A program made the translations under genes and the position numbers. Of a stretch of 64,000 nucleotides of DNA, positions 37,601-44,366 are shown in pieces (within the stretch, counting starts at the first letter, position 1; each line of letters begins with the position of its first letter). The notes beneath the pieces were generated by a model. The model was not told the origin of the DNA. It saw only the letters and a list, made by a program, of their open reading frames with translations, and made no database searches. The stretch comes from G963422705 sp963422705. Lineage in GTDB: Bacteria > Poribacteria > WGA-4E > WGA-3G. The DNA lies in NCBI GenBank assembly GCA_963422705.1, contig OY730443.1, positions 3,348,001 through 3,412,000 of the forward strand. The letters are read 5' to 3'.

Positions 37601-38686
37601 GCTGAAGGGCGTATACAAATCTCAGACAGCTTTACGCCTGGCACGCATACACTCAAGGTAATCGCCCTCAGCGAAGGGGGTTCAACGGAATATTCGTGGA
37701 CATTCACACTAGTTGTTGATAACGTTTCCCCGACGATTACCTCAATTACGCCTTCAGGAACTTTCCGTGGCGGTCTCCCCGCAATTTCGGCGAGTGCCAA
37801 CGATGAATCGGGCATTGACGACATGTCTATTGTCCTGATTGATAGTGATGGAAAAGAGGTGAAAGGGAGTGACGAGGATGATGGTGAGGACAATGTTGCC
37901 GGGATCACCCGAATCGATTTCGTTCCTGAAGCACCGCTTAGCGAAGGTACTTACACGATTGAGGTCCGTGCTACGGATACAATCGGAAATTCTGCCACGG
38001 CAAAAGGCAACTTCACAATTGATTTTGATACAGCTGCGCCGGTTATCACGATGTCATCGCCACAACAAGATGCACGTTTAACCGAGCGGCGTCCGACGAT
38101 TTCAATCAGTTTTGCTGATGCTGAGTCGGGTGTCGATGCAGACTCTATCCGCTTAGTTGTGGATGACCAGTTGATTAACCTCGCTCCGAATCAGAAGTCG
38201 GCATCACAGGTTATCTATGTGCCACCTACTGAACTTAGCGTAGGAATACACACGGTGAAACTTGAGGTATCTGACATGGCGCATCAAGAGGGCAACGTTT
38301 CTGAAAAGAGTAAAGATGCCCGGAAAGTGAACATGGCGGTGCACGAGTTTAGTTTCGTCGTTGAAGAGGAGGAGGGGCCGGTGTTGGCAGCTCGTCCGAT
38401 TAACGCGCCGAACCCCTTTAAGGAGAATACCCGTATTTCCTTCACGTTGAACCGACAGTCGACGGTGAGCATCGTGATTTACGACATCACGCTACGTCCT
38501 GTTCGAGTGCTTGTGGATAACGAGGTTTGGGATGCTGGTGAGTATATAGGCAGGAATGCAATCGGTTGGGATGGAACAACGACCGGTGGTGAAGACTTAG
38601 CTAGAGGCATCTATTTCTGCCAAATCACTGTGGCAGATGGTTTTGAGCCGGAGTATGCTATTCTCAAGCTCGCCCTGACGCGCTAA
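31610..38686 (+). CDS. giant secreted Ig-repeat surface protein with FlgD-like C-terminal domain
   Basis: About 2,358 residues. It opens with a Sec signal peptide (KKRTLVCFLIFTLCIFHN) and a helical region. A Pro/Val/Thr linker of seven 5-residue units covers residues 140-174. Many Ig/cadherin-like domains follow, recognisable by phrases such as AGNPLDQMQGEFTVDTNAP and DTIGNSATAKGNFTIDFD. Residues 1554-2038 are five nearly identical 97-residue repeats. The last 100 residues (NAPNPFKENTRISFTLNRQSTVSIVIYD...ARGIYF) form a FlgD/type IX-secretion-like C-terminal domain. GAGGAGGATAAG lies just before the ATG at 31610, so the longer frame from 31493 is rejected. Probably an adhesin or envelope-associated fibre, exported with help from the adjacent PorV-like barrel; this is inference. 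Confidence 0.82.
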   Translation: MKKRTLVCFLIFTLCIFHNSIPDTAFGQEAEVSLAQQMLKKYSALLMREDIQEVLPEVLKGLKDPAIQPLLNQQTITLVVENPDLLATFVQGIDPRFITLLKEDAQLKAMLSDPLVQGLLQNPAAIDEAEKLLQAGVIAPPVVETPVVTPPVVTPPVVTPPVVTPPVVETPVVQANPFGQLVPANDSLIGRSRLGGLELNKLSAARFLDELFGAIGLPIEAFRGQELLVDSILELIPKGYLPKKQIRQLLSSKDIRSFADQAGEQGLDRENFGNAIMPMLSEVVFTDTPNRTYLTSNNLNVYTRVPSADIGGVEFALTNGQTVAGTQLTPKIFGADTFYYTFRLEEALAATNLPAWPALKSQLFSSVVLRYSQTGLNGDYIAVDMQPTNTAKGVVWEMEIGVTPGSTYYYYEVTLVEPLAFEILDRQVVNDLLKKVVDGNTVQLADVFSATKSYTIEKWAMPDPRNLQLADRGLLEQLFTPNLQAVIGEVIGELIGELDLQGGALTLKPVLDALGKHRAKLNNILLRNTEQIVMQFESAFDPMLASVFTIPDIKPETESIWAANIDSIADGNYYLKATVYDKAGNPLDQMQGEFTVDTNAPEAMLQITPGDNAGGYLNEEGIYIATAPAPGAATLNVSAGQIAGIAPGEGYLVFQEVKLDTDGMPQSTWMPLTIDATLVASPLWDAVRTQLETQDLLKGNLKFVKGLSLDAILGLLTPGLIQTYANPFLKSLEPFLESFIGPLQLNEAQSKMLHNVLGPSVDLINAIPVTFGVPHNTVTMPIQGEQLPLLVGDYGVRAMGIDGLFNVSSHTEPTRIRIVAPVYDSAKVVSVVIGDYNRDGDTDDAYESGAVEDITIFANTTENVVLTIQVTGRTIHPAGVVVQYMDATGAWRNIGELDLAGSEVNSTLEVNWNITDFDALVGAGDSVMVRAVASNALGLSDREPVVAKIALDAGIFPLPVEVSALTVEPPETTNVDSGGPTGFLTVNGYTPERTTPDIVAVRFEVKRSGDKEWIDVGTAKKSTAVIPQGDERISILDDLTGAAIGGKPVVAVAKNYMKWALSVDTTKLEDTITAESPAARDASKDANQYTVRAFAIASDGSETVSALGVTAKLSVDNVDDVGPVGPTLILLVEDAAGLIAPDENGIYTVGGIVDDTVEAPIATFTIQPTAVKSTYSSVKLVQTASDGTVTEITAEAGSLKVTVELSKLENAAYSFHALAVDSLGNVQTDKSPATDVNVVNFRVSDISGMGVTAVDGEAVSESPTAPIPLKKSITVGFTVANGSLNLGDLTGSTLNGKEIPSESAEEPENTFSITVDFSGLRDGFYTPNGVVTKRNGSISFALSEAKALVNLDNTAPMITIVTPSAGDTVDSLPTVHAKYDDGMGSGVDAVTGSLGLVRILPPDEIPVDVEQAMLEKDADKLVYTRKEQLLGGAYRVVIKIADMLGNVGEASAEFAISGTIPTVVIHSPAAGQTFEHGKPLISGEFSGAGILELTSFTVDGNDATAALDGTHFSYTPADALVDGEHTVAVEVTDGNGKTAKASVIFTVAIPVEPEDTTPPVITEASPSGLIKDYSLVTISAVVIDEQSAISSVQFGIDDKPLRSVPLEDIAKGRIQISDTFTPGTHRLKVIAVSEGGSTEYSWTFTLVETLEDTTPPVITEASPSGLIQDYSLVTISAVVIDEQSAISSVQFGIDDEPLRSVPLEDIAEGRMQISDTFTPGTHRLKVIAVSEGGSTEHSWTFTLAVKPEDTTPPVITEASPSGLIKDYSLVTISAVVIDEQSAISSVQFGIDDEPLRSVPLEDIAEGRIQISDTFTPGTHTLKVIAVSEGGSTEYSWTFTLVETLEDTTPPVITEASPSGLIQDYSLVTISAVVIDEQSAISSVQFGIDDEPLRSVPLEDIAEGRMQISDTFTPGTHRLKVIAVSEGGSTEHSWTFTLAVKPEDTTPPVITEASPSGLIKGDSWVTISAVVIDEQSAISSVRFGIDDKPLRSVPLAQIAEGRIQISDSFTPGTHTLKVIALSEGGSTEYSWTFTLVVDNVSPTITSITPSGTFRGGLPAISASANDESGIDDMSIVLIDSDGKEVKGSDEDDGEDNVAGITRIDFVPEAPLSEGTYTIEVRATDTIGNSATAKGNFTIDFDTAAPVITMSSPQQDARLTERRPTISISFADAESGVDADSIRLVVDDQLINLAPNQKSASQVIYVPPTELSVGIHTVKLEVSDMAHQEGNVSEKSKDARKVNMAVHEFSFVVEEEEGPVLAARPINAPNPFKENTRISFTLNRQSTVSIVIYDITLRPVRVLVDNEVWDAGEYIGRNAIGWDGTTTGGEDLARGIYFCQITVADGFEPEYAILKLALTR
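32027..32131 (+). repeat. seven 15-bp tandem units encoding a PVVTP-type linker
   Basis: Seven consecutive 15-base units of the form CCRCCTGTGGTAACA, the first and last two slightly changed, encode a proline/valine/threonine linker. Such tracts often vary in copy number. The linker separates the helical N-terminal region from the rest of the protein. Confidence 0.85.
36269..37723 (+). repeat. five tandem 291-bp repeats encoding 97-residue Ig-like domains
   Basis: Units start at 36269, 36560, 36851, 37142 and 37433, each exactly 291 bases. Each encodes a domain from EDTTPPVITEASPSG to EYSWTFTL. Units 1 and 3 share a VETLE-type ending and units 2 and 4 share an AVKPE-type ending, so units 1-2 and 3-4 look like a 582-base duplication. 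Unit 5 is more diverged (KGDSWV, PLAQIAEGR, ALSEGG). Near identity at DNA level points to recent expansion or gene conversion. Confidence 0.92.
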
Positions 38687-38705
38687 GCAAATGGTAGTCT
38701 ACTGT

Positions 38706-38741
38706 CTGGGGTTGGATGGGGAATTGTCTATCCAACCCCAG
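38706..38741 (+). promoter_or_regulatory. strong intercistronic hairpin without T-run
   Basis: CTGGGGTTGGAT pairs perfectly with ATCCAACCCCAG, a 12-bp stem with a 12-base loop, in the 79-base gap between the giant protein and the PorV-like gene. No T-run follows, so an mRNA-stability or processing role, or a partial terminator, is more likely than full termination. Confidence 0.6.
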
Positions 38742-38765
38742 CTCCAGACGCTGAAGGAGGATCTA

Positions 38766-39764
38766 ATGTTTAAGATGAAGCGAATTTCGAGATGGGCTTG
38801 CAAGCAATGCCCTAAATTGCTGTGCGGTTTGATACCTGTTTTATTTCTCACTCTAGCCGTGTTACCGTTCTCATTTGCCGGAGTGAATGCTATGCCACAC
38901 TTACGGCTTGGTGCCGGTGCACGCTCCATTGGCTTAGGGGGCGCATTCACCGCAATTGCCGACGATGCTACAGCGACTGTCTGGAATCCTGCGGGGCTCG
39001 GTTCTGTCAAGGATTTAAGTTTCAATTTGTCTACCCAGCGGCTTTCTTTGGATAGAAGTCATAATTTCATGGCAGTGTCGAAATCTATCGGATTGAATGG
39101 AGCGATTGGGTTCGCCGTGACAAACGCCGGGGTAGCTGATATCGCTCAGTACGATAAAAATGAGGCATACATGGGGAATATCAACTACAGTGCCAACGCA
39201 TATTCTCTCTCTTACGGGCACAAGGTCGGAAGTTTTAATCTGGGGCTGAGTGCCCGGATGTTGATGGATAATTTCGGTACTGAGAGTGTTGAAAACCAGA
39301 GTGGTTTCGGCGGTGTTGATGTAGGTTTTATGGGCCATGCGATGCCTATTAAAGTGGGTGAACAACATGTGCCGACGTTCCATTACGGTATTGTTGCCAA
39401 GTACCTCGGGGCATCTTTGGGGGACGATACCGTCCCAATGGTTATCGATATAGGTGTCGCTTACAATCTCTATATGGGTAACATTGTTACCTTCGCGGCT
39501 GATATGGAACAAGAGCTTGTGGCGCTAGATGAGAGCACAACCAGTCTCCGCTTCGGTGCTGAGTATACGATTGTCGACTACAAGTCGACTGCGTTTGCGT
39601 TGCGGGCCGGGGTGCGAGCATCCCGTGATACCCAGAACCTCTTCGGCGGGTTTGGCGTGAACATAGGTGGCTTACAGATTGATTATGCTATGCAAGATGG
39701 GATGTCGAGCGAAATCAATGGAGTCGGAACAACTCACTTTGCTTCCCTCTCTTACGAATTTTAG
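38766..39764 (+). CDS. PorV/PorQ-like outer-membrane beta-barrel protein
   Basis: 332 residues. A long basic N-terminus and the hydrophobic stretch LLCGLIPVLFLTLAVLPFSFA form the signal peptide. The mature protein starts with PHLRLGAGARSIGLGGAFTAIADDATATVWNPAGLG, the signature of the PorV/UPF0164 family, followed by alternating beta strands and a terminal aromatic residue (SLSYEF). PorV proteins are part of the type IX system in Bacteroidetes, where they shuttle CTD proteins; here it follows a protein with a FlgD-like C-terminal domain. GAAGGAGGATCTA precedes the ATG at 38766. Confidence 0.85.
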   Translation: MFKMKRISRWACKQCPKLLCGLIPVLFLTLAVLPFSFAGVNAMPHLRLGAGARSIGLGGAFTAIADDATATVWNPAGLGSVKDLSFNLSTQRLSLDRSHNFMAVSKSIGLNGAIGFAVTNAGVADIAQYDKNEAYMGNINYSANAYSLSYGHKVGSFNLGLSARMLMDNFGTESVENQSGFGGVDVGFMGHAMPIKVGEQHVPTFHYGIVAKYLGASLGDDTVPMVIDIGVAYNLYMGNIVTFAADMEQELVALDESTTSLRFGAEYTIVDYKSTAFALRAGVRASRDTQNLFGGFGVNIGGLQIDYAMQDGMSSEINGVGTTHFASLSYEF

Positions 39765-39782
39765 CAGATAAGGAGAAGGACT

Positions 39783-40643
39783 ATGAAAATGATACACGCA
39801 ACGTTGAAATTAATGCTAATTCTCTATATTTGCACTGCCCTGAGTGGGATTTACGTGTTATCTGCTTCGGCAAAAATCACGCCTCATGATGGTAGTGACG
39901 ATACTATGTTAATTACCATTGTCAAAGGCGATACCCTCTGGGCTCTTTGTCAAAAGCACCTCGAAAACCCGCTTCGTTGGCGGGAATTGAGCAAGTATAA
40001 CGACTTTACCAATCCACATCTCATCTATCCAGGCGAAACATTGCGGATTCCAGTGGCGATGGCAAAAGAGATTGTTGATGCCGTGGAAGAGGAATCAAGA
40101 GTGCTTAACGAGGAGCTTGAGAGGCTTCGCGTAGAACTCGCTGAATCTGAAGCCACGCGCGATAAGTTGATGGCGGAAATTGAGGGACTTAACGAGAGCA
40201 TGGACGAGCTTAAGGTTAACCTTAAAGCGCTTGAAGATGGCTTGCAATCACAAGAAGAGTTGATGGCTGCTGTAGGGAAATCTGCCGATGAAGTTTCCGG
40301 CGTGAAGGAGGCGCTTGAAGCGAGTAAAGCCGCTATTCTGGATAAGCTCGCCAAGGCCGGTGAACACATGAATCCGCTTATCGAAATGCTTGAACAGCGA
40401 AAAGAGAGCGCGGAAGCAATGCACGCAATCATTGAATCCATTCAAGAGCACATGGCGACGCTTTTGAGCGCAATTGAGACGAATCAAAAAGGTATCAATG
40501 AGCTTAAAATGGTGATGGAGCACACCCGCGGCGTCCATGAAGAACTCTCTTCATCCAAAAGGACATTGGTGTTCCTCACGACAGTCGCCACGGGAATCGG
40601 ATGGTTTGTCATCAGTGCAATCGGTGCCCGAAGTGGTGAATGA
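39783..40643 (+). CDS. LysM and coiled-coil envelope protein
   Basis: 286 residues. An N-terminal signal or anchor segment (LKLMLILYICTALSGIYVL) is followed by a LysM domain at about residues 40-85 (ITIVKGDTLWALCQKHLENP...LIYPGETLRIP), which should bind peptidoglycan. A long charged coiled coil covers roughly 95-255 (EEESRVLNEELERLRVELAE). The end has a hydrophobic helix (LVFLTTVATGIGWFVISAIG). It may tie the barrel or the giant surface protein to the cell wall. AAGGAGAAGGACT precedes the ATG, 18 bases after the PorV-like stop, so it belongs to the same operon. Confidence 0.83.
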   Translation: MKMIHATLKLMLILYICTALSGIYVLSASAKITPHDGSDDTMLITIVKGDTLWALCQKHLENPLRWRELSKYNDFTNPHLIYPGETLRIPVAMAKEIVDAVEEESRVLNEELERLRVELAESEATRDKLMAEIEGLNESMDELKVNLKALEDGLQSQEELMAAVGKSADEVSGVKEALEASKAAILDKLAKAGEHMNPLIEMLEQRKESAEAMHAIIESIQEHMATLLSAIETNQKGINELKMVMEHTRGVHEELSSSKRTLVFLTTVATGIGWFVISAIGARSGE

Positions 40644-40664
40644 ACAAAACCCATTACCTTGTCG

Positions 40665-40702
40665 GCAGGGAAGGTGTTTCAGACACCCTCCCTGCTTTTT
40701 TT
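40665..40702 (+). terminator. strong intrinsic terminator closing the surface-protein operon
   Basis: GCAGGGAAGGTGT pairs with ACACCCTCCCTGC over 13 positions with one mismatch, loop TTCAG, followed by seven T. It lies 22 bases after the LysM gene. Confidence 0.92.
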
Positions 40703-40721
40703 AGCGTTGCTGATATCGCTT

Positions 40722-41366
40722 ATGGTTTCAAGCACTTCTAAATTTCCACAGCCCCTGTTCACGAAAACGATTGAGCTTTACGGCGATAGAATAGGAAGTA
40801 AAGGAAATCTTAGGTTCGCAGGGCTCGCTTGGATAGGCGCAGAAAAATTCCTTTTGATGCAAGGCGATGTTGATGGTTTCAGTATGCCGAGTACATGCTA
40901 CCGTTTTTTACGCTTACTCGGGCTCGCAGAACGGCTTAAAAAACCGGTAATTTTATGGAATTTACCGGCTGTCCACGGGATTAATACACCCCGCCCCGCT
41001 TCTTTAGCCTGGACGCATGCAATTCAGAACGTTGGGATAAAATTGCTCAAATTTCCACACCCGCTCCTTACGGTTTTTGATGAGACTTACCCCTGCGATG
41101 AGGGGATAACGGCGATATCAAAGCAGCTTCCTGCAGTGGGCGATGCAACTGTTGTTGTGAGCAGGCTAACTGGGGTACCGAATTTTCATCAGCACCCTCT
41201 CAGAATCGTTGAGCATTCGTCGGATATTCCGGCACACCTTATTGAACTGCTGCGTTCTGTGGCGACAATTCCTGCTACAGAATTAGTTGCTAAACGGCGA
41301 GCTGCTCTACATCTGCTTGCAAAGATTCCACGACAACCTTCTGCTCAGGAGAGGCCGCATGTTTGA
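40722..41366 (+). CDS. AccA-like carboxyltransferase-family protein
   Basis: 214 residues. The stretch KTIELYGDRIGSKGNLRFAGLAWIGAEKFLLMQGD, then CYRFLRLLGLAERLKKPVILWNLPAVHGIN, parallels acetyl-CoA carboxylase carboxyltransferase alpha (ELHGDR, GGLAR, RKALRLMKLAEKFGLPVITFIDTPGA). The order is the same, but key motifs, including the GAYPG oxyanion loop, are not kept, so biotin-carboxyl transfer activity is doubtful. The start is uncertain: the ATG at 40722 avoids the terminator, but no good ribosome-binding site is seen. Its stop overlaps the start of the next gene by 8 bases, which implies coupling. Function unknown; a crotonase-superfamily scaffold is inferred. Confidence 0.55.
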   Translation: MVSSTSKFPQPLFTKTIELYGDRIGSKGNLRFAGLAWIGAEKFLLMQGDVDGFSMPSTCYRFLRLLGLAERLKKPVILWNLPAVHGINTPRPASLAWTHAIQNVGIKLLKFPHPLLTVFDETYPCDEGITAISKQLPAVGDATVVVSRLTGVPNFHQHPLRIVEHSSDIPAHLIELLRSVATIPATELVAKRRAALHLLAKIPRQPSAQERPHV

Positions 41367-41994
41367 AGTAAAATTAAAACCGCGTTTTGAAGCAGCTCTC
41401 TCTGTTGTGGCAACCAAAATGGTTGCAGTTGGGATTACAGCAAATATGGTGACGCTATTCGGTTTCATTGTTAACCTCATGGCAAGTGTATGCTTCGCGA
41501 CAGGGCGACTTATTGTGGGTGGGATTCTCATTCTATTTGGAGGGAGCTTTGATATGATTGATGGTGCAGTAGCGCGTGCCCAGAGAGAACTTCGCGCATC
41601 CGGCGCGCTGCTGGATTCTGTAATCGACCGGTATTCGGAGGGTTTTCTCTTTCTCGGGGCACTCATTTACTTTTACGGACTAGAAAACAGTTTGTCAAGT
41701 CTGATAGGGATAATTTTAGCGTTTGGGGCATGGTTTGGTTCAATTCTTGTCAGTTATGTGAGGGCGAGGGCGGAAGGACTACAGGTTGATTGTAAGGTAG
41801 GTTTCATGCAACGGCCCGAACGAATTATTTTATTCGGGGCCGGTACCCTTTTACAAGGACTCCTGGCGCACAAATTTCCCGCCCTTCAAGCGAGCGCGCT
41901 GCTTTTGCTCTGCACACTCGGAATTCTCACCGTGACAGCACACATCACGGCTATACACCGTCTAATTTTTTCCTATAAGCACCTAAGCAGTTAA
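41359..41994 (+). CDS. CDP-alcohol phosphatidyltransferase family protein
   Basis: 211 residues with about six membrane helices. The CDP-alcohol signature DGxxAR(x8)GxxxDxxxD is present as DGAVARAQRELRASGALLDSVID. These integral membrane enzymes join an alcohol such as inositol phosphate or glycerol phosphate to a CDP-lipid. The overall form resembles PI-phosphate/archaetidylinositol-phosphate synthases, but the alcohol is not known. The ATG overlaps the end of the AccA-like frame. Its stop overlaps the stop of the convergent TauE gene by three bases. Confidence 0.85.
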   Translation: MFEVKLKPRFEAALSVVATKMVAVGITANMVTLFGFIVNLMASVCFATGRLIVGGILILFGGSFDMIDGAVARAQRELRASGALLDSVIDRYSEGFLFLGALIYFYGLENSLSSLIGIILAFGAWFGSILVSYVRARAEGLQVDCKVGFMQRPERIILFGAGTLLQGLLAHKFPALQASALLLLCTLGILTVTAHITAIHRLIFSYKHLSS

Positions 41995-42827
41995 CCGAGC
42001 CCGAGAAGCGATATTATATCGAGATTAAAGGGTTTCAACCCCAAATTTGTCGCAAAAACGAGCACGGCGGCCACGAGTATCACTTTAAGCCATTTATCCC
42101 CCATACCGATTGCCCAGTGGCTGGCAATCCACGCCCCAGTGGCGTTTCCAATCGCTAAAGTAATCCCTAAAACCCAATTCACTTGCCCTTGGCTAATAAA
42201 AATACCGAGCGCGATAATCGTATAAAAGAAGATGATAAACACTTTGAGCGCGTTCGTGATGACTAAATTGTCGCCATCGATGATGCGGAGCACAGCAATA
42301 ATCAGAAGCCCTACTCCCGCCTGAATGAAACCGCCATAAATGCCGACAAAGAAAAGAGCAATTCCTGTGATGATTTTATGGTGTGTGTCTCCAGGGTTAA
42401 TTTTATCGTGCAACCATTCAGTCGGGTTGAAAAGGGTGAGAAACAGCATCATTATCATGACAATCGCGAGAATCGGTTCGAATACCCTATCATCTGTCTT
42501 TGTTGCGAGCACTGCCCCAATTGCTGCCCCTATCACCGCCGGAATCGTTAGGGAGAGCGCATAGCGGAAATTTGATACCCCTTTACGCCAAAATCCTAAA
42601 ATCGCACTGACATTTTGTAGCAGGATTGCTACCCTATTTGTGCCGTTGGCAATTTGGGAGATGCCATCACTGATACCAGTTGCAAACGGTACAAGAAATA
42701 TAAGCGTAGGTAATGTCAATAGCGAACCCCCACAGGCGAGGGTGTTTAGGAAACCTGCAAACATTCCGACACCCAGTAGCAAAAAAATGTACCAGAGATT
42801 AAAGTCTGGCCCGAAGAAATCAAACAT
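41991..42827 (-). CDS. TauE/SafE family permease
   Basis: 278 residues, about eight hydrophobic helices. The N-terminal GMFAGFLNTLACGGSLLTLPTLIFL segment is the family's conserved first half-repeat; FFVGIYGGFIQAGVGLL is the second. The family exports sulfite, sulfoacetate or other organic anions. With three sulfatases nearby a sulfur-anion exporter would make sense, but this is inference. AAAAGGAGATTCAG lies before the ATG at 42827. That start overlaps the small membrane gene upstream by 8 bases, so the two are coupled. Confidence 0.85.
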   Translation of the reverse strand: MFDFFGPDFNLWYIFLLLGVGMFAGFLNTLACGGSLLTLPTLIFLVPFATGISDGISQIANGTNRVAILLQNVSAILGFWRKGVSNFRYALSLTIPAVIGAAIGAVLATKTDDRVFEPILAIVMIMMLFLTLFNPTEWLHDKINPGDTHHKIITGIALFFVGIYGGFIQAGVGLLIIAVLRIIDGDNLVITNALKVFIIFFYTIIALGIFISQGQVNWVLGITLAIGNATGAWIASHWAIGMGDKWLKVILVAAVLVFATNLGLKPFNLDIISLLGLG

Positions 42828-43125
42828 CTGAATCTCCTTTTCCACTCATCGGCGGAGCAGGTATTCCTTGCTTTGATATTTTGCGATACTTTGCTACTCC
42901 AATTAAGAAAACGCCGACAAGGTTGCCCAGCAGCATCCCGCAGCCAAGCCCTGTGAATAGCAAAAAAATACTGATGTGGAGGATGCCATCGCCAAATGGA
43001 CATGTCCACTTCGGACTGAAAATCGCAGCCGCAGGAATCAGTATCCCAAGGATAACCCCTACACCGGCTGCGATACCGGCAATTTGCTGGTACTTTTTGA
43101 TTGCCGGTAATTGAATTTCAAACAT
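42820..43125 (-). CDS. small membrane protein coupled to the TauE-like permease
   Basis: 101 residues with two long hydrophobic helices (IAGIAAGVGVILGILIPAAAIF and ILHISIFLLFTGLGCGMLLGNLVGVFL) and a polar, basic C-terminus. No family is recognised. Good ribosome-binding bases (GAAAGGATACGAA) precede the ATG. The end overlaps the TauE start by 8 bases, so it is probably an accessory subunit or a co-expressed partner of the transporter. Confidence 0.65.
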   Translation of the reverse strand: MFEIQLPAIKKYQQIAGIAAGVGVILGILIPAAAIFSPKWTCPFGDGILHISIFLLFTGLGCGMLLGNLVGVFLIGVAKYRKISKQGIPAPPMSGKGDSDV

Positions 43126-43344
43126 TTCGTATCCTTTCTAGCTTTTGACCGAATCTTCTTTTGATAAAAATGTGTTGCGAAAATTTTGATTGGGACTACC
43201 GCATTCAGCTTTCGAGATTTTTGTGAATGTGACGAGTAGCCCGGGAACTGGAGGACTCCCTCACAGCGTATTTTGCGATTTTATTCGCATTTTTAAAAAG
43301 AGAATGAAATCGCTCTAAACCTGAGCCGGTTCTTGCAGATTGCA

Positions 43345-44361
43345 TTAGCCGAGGAATTTATCTCGCCCCTGCACGAGTGCCGCAATTTTCCTATCTACGA
43401 CTGAGCGCTTCAGCATCCAAAAACCGCAGTCCGGATGAACCCAACCGATTCTACCCGGGCCTAAAACCTTTTCCGCTTTGTCAATGCTTGAAGCGATTTC
43501 GTCAGGGGTTTCAACAGGATTTGATTTTATATCAATTACCCCAATGCCGAGAACAATATCTGATGAAATGCCCTTGAGTGCTTCCAGTTCTGTTTCAGGA
43601 CGGTGCTTCAATTCTAATACGAGATGATTGCAGCGGAGCATGTTCAAGAAATCGGTTAAAACCGCCCAATTGCTCTTTTGGATGACTTGCCCACCATAGT
43701 TCCCGAAGCAGAAATGAACGGCTTTCTCGCCTTTAAAGGCATTGAGGACAATATTAATCGCGGCGGCGGCGAGCGGCGCATCTTGCGGATTGCCCGGGAT
43801 ATTTGCCTCGTCAATTTGTAGGCAGGCGCAATCCAGCTCGGCGACTTGTGCCGCAAGTACCTGTGCCAAATCGGTGAGCAGTGCCTCAAAATTGCCGTAA
43901 TGTTTATCAAGAAGGGTTCGTGCTAGCATATACGGGCTGGTGACGGTGAATTTTATCTCCTTTCCCGCCACGTGAAGCATGCGCTGGCAATCGGTGACGA
44001 GGTTTAACGTCCCTTCTCCTAACGGGGCCTCAACGACACCGGCCGGTTTCGTACGAAAGGCCATTGTCTCTTTCTGCCGAAATTCATGCCACTCCTGCCG
44101 GCTGACTTCAGCGCGGATGCCCGCTAACGGACGGGTGAAATACTCAATCATGCCGTTGGTATCAGCGTGATTCACATCAAATCGGTATAATTCGCCGTCT
44201 GTCGGCATATCAATGCCGTGTTGACGTTGGATATCGACGACAACGCGCGTCGCATCAATCAGGGCTTGTTCAGTCGGCATTGCTAAAAGCCATGCCGGGG
44301 CCGGATAAGAACCGACGGTTGTCGTTAAAATATCTGTTTTTTTAAGGGGTGAATTTTGCAC
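43345..44361 (-). CDS. MetE C-terminal-domain-like methyltransferase (UROD/MetE-like)
   Basis: 338 residues. It begins with TTVGSYPAPAWL and contains CLQIDEANIPG, HFCFGNYGG and VHPDCGFW. In cobalamin-independent methionine synthase the His, Cys and Cys of these segments hold the zinc that activates the thiol. Only the catalytic half is present, so it resembles short MetE-like or 2-hydroxypropyl-CoM lyase-type enzymes; acceptor and donor are unknown. The start is GTG at 44361 with GGGAAAT upstream. It lies 5 bases after the lipoprotein gene, at the end of a PhyH-lipoprotein-MetE operon. Confidence 0.82.
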   Translation of the reverse strand: MQNSPLKKTDILTTTVGSYPAPAWLLAMPTEQALIDATRVVVDIQRQHGIDMPTDGELYRFDVNHADTNGMIEYFTRPLAGIRAEVSRQEWHEFRQKETMAFRTKPAGVVEAPLGEGTLNLVTDCQRMLHVAGKEIKFTVTSPYMLARTLLDKHYGNFEALLTDLAQVLAAQVAELDCACLQIDEANIPGNPQDAPLAAAAINIVLNAFKGEKAVHFCFGNYGGQVIQKSNWAVLTDFLNMLRCNHLVLELKHRPETELEALKGISSDIVLGIGVIDIKSNPVETPDEIASSIDKAEKVLGPGRIGWVHPDCGFWMLKRSVVDRKIAALVQGRDKFLG

Positions 44362-44366
44362 TGTTT

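Noticed and set aside
36269..37723. CRISPR-like regularity
   Set aside because: The repeats are 291-base coding units without spacers; no cas genes and no short direct repeats with unique spacers are seen in the window.
36325..37908. Series of similar open frames on the minus strand opposite the repeat region
   Set aside because: They recur with the 291-base repeat and mirror the codon pattern of the plus-strand gene; no start sites or families.
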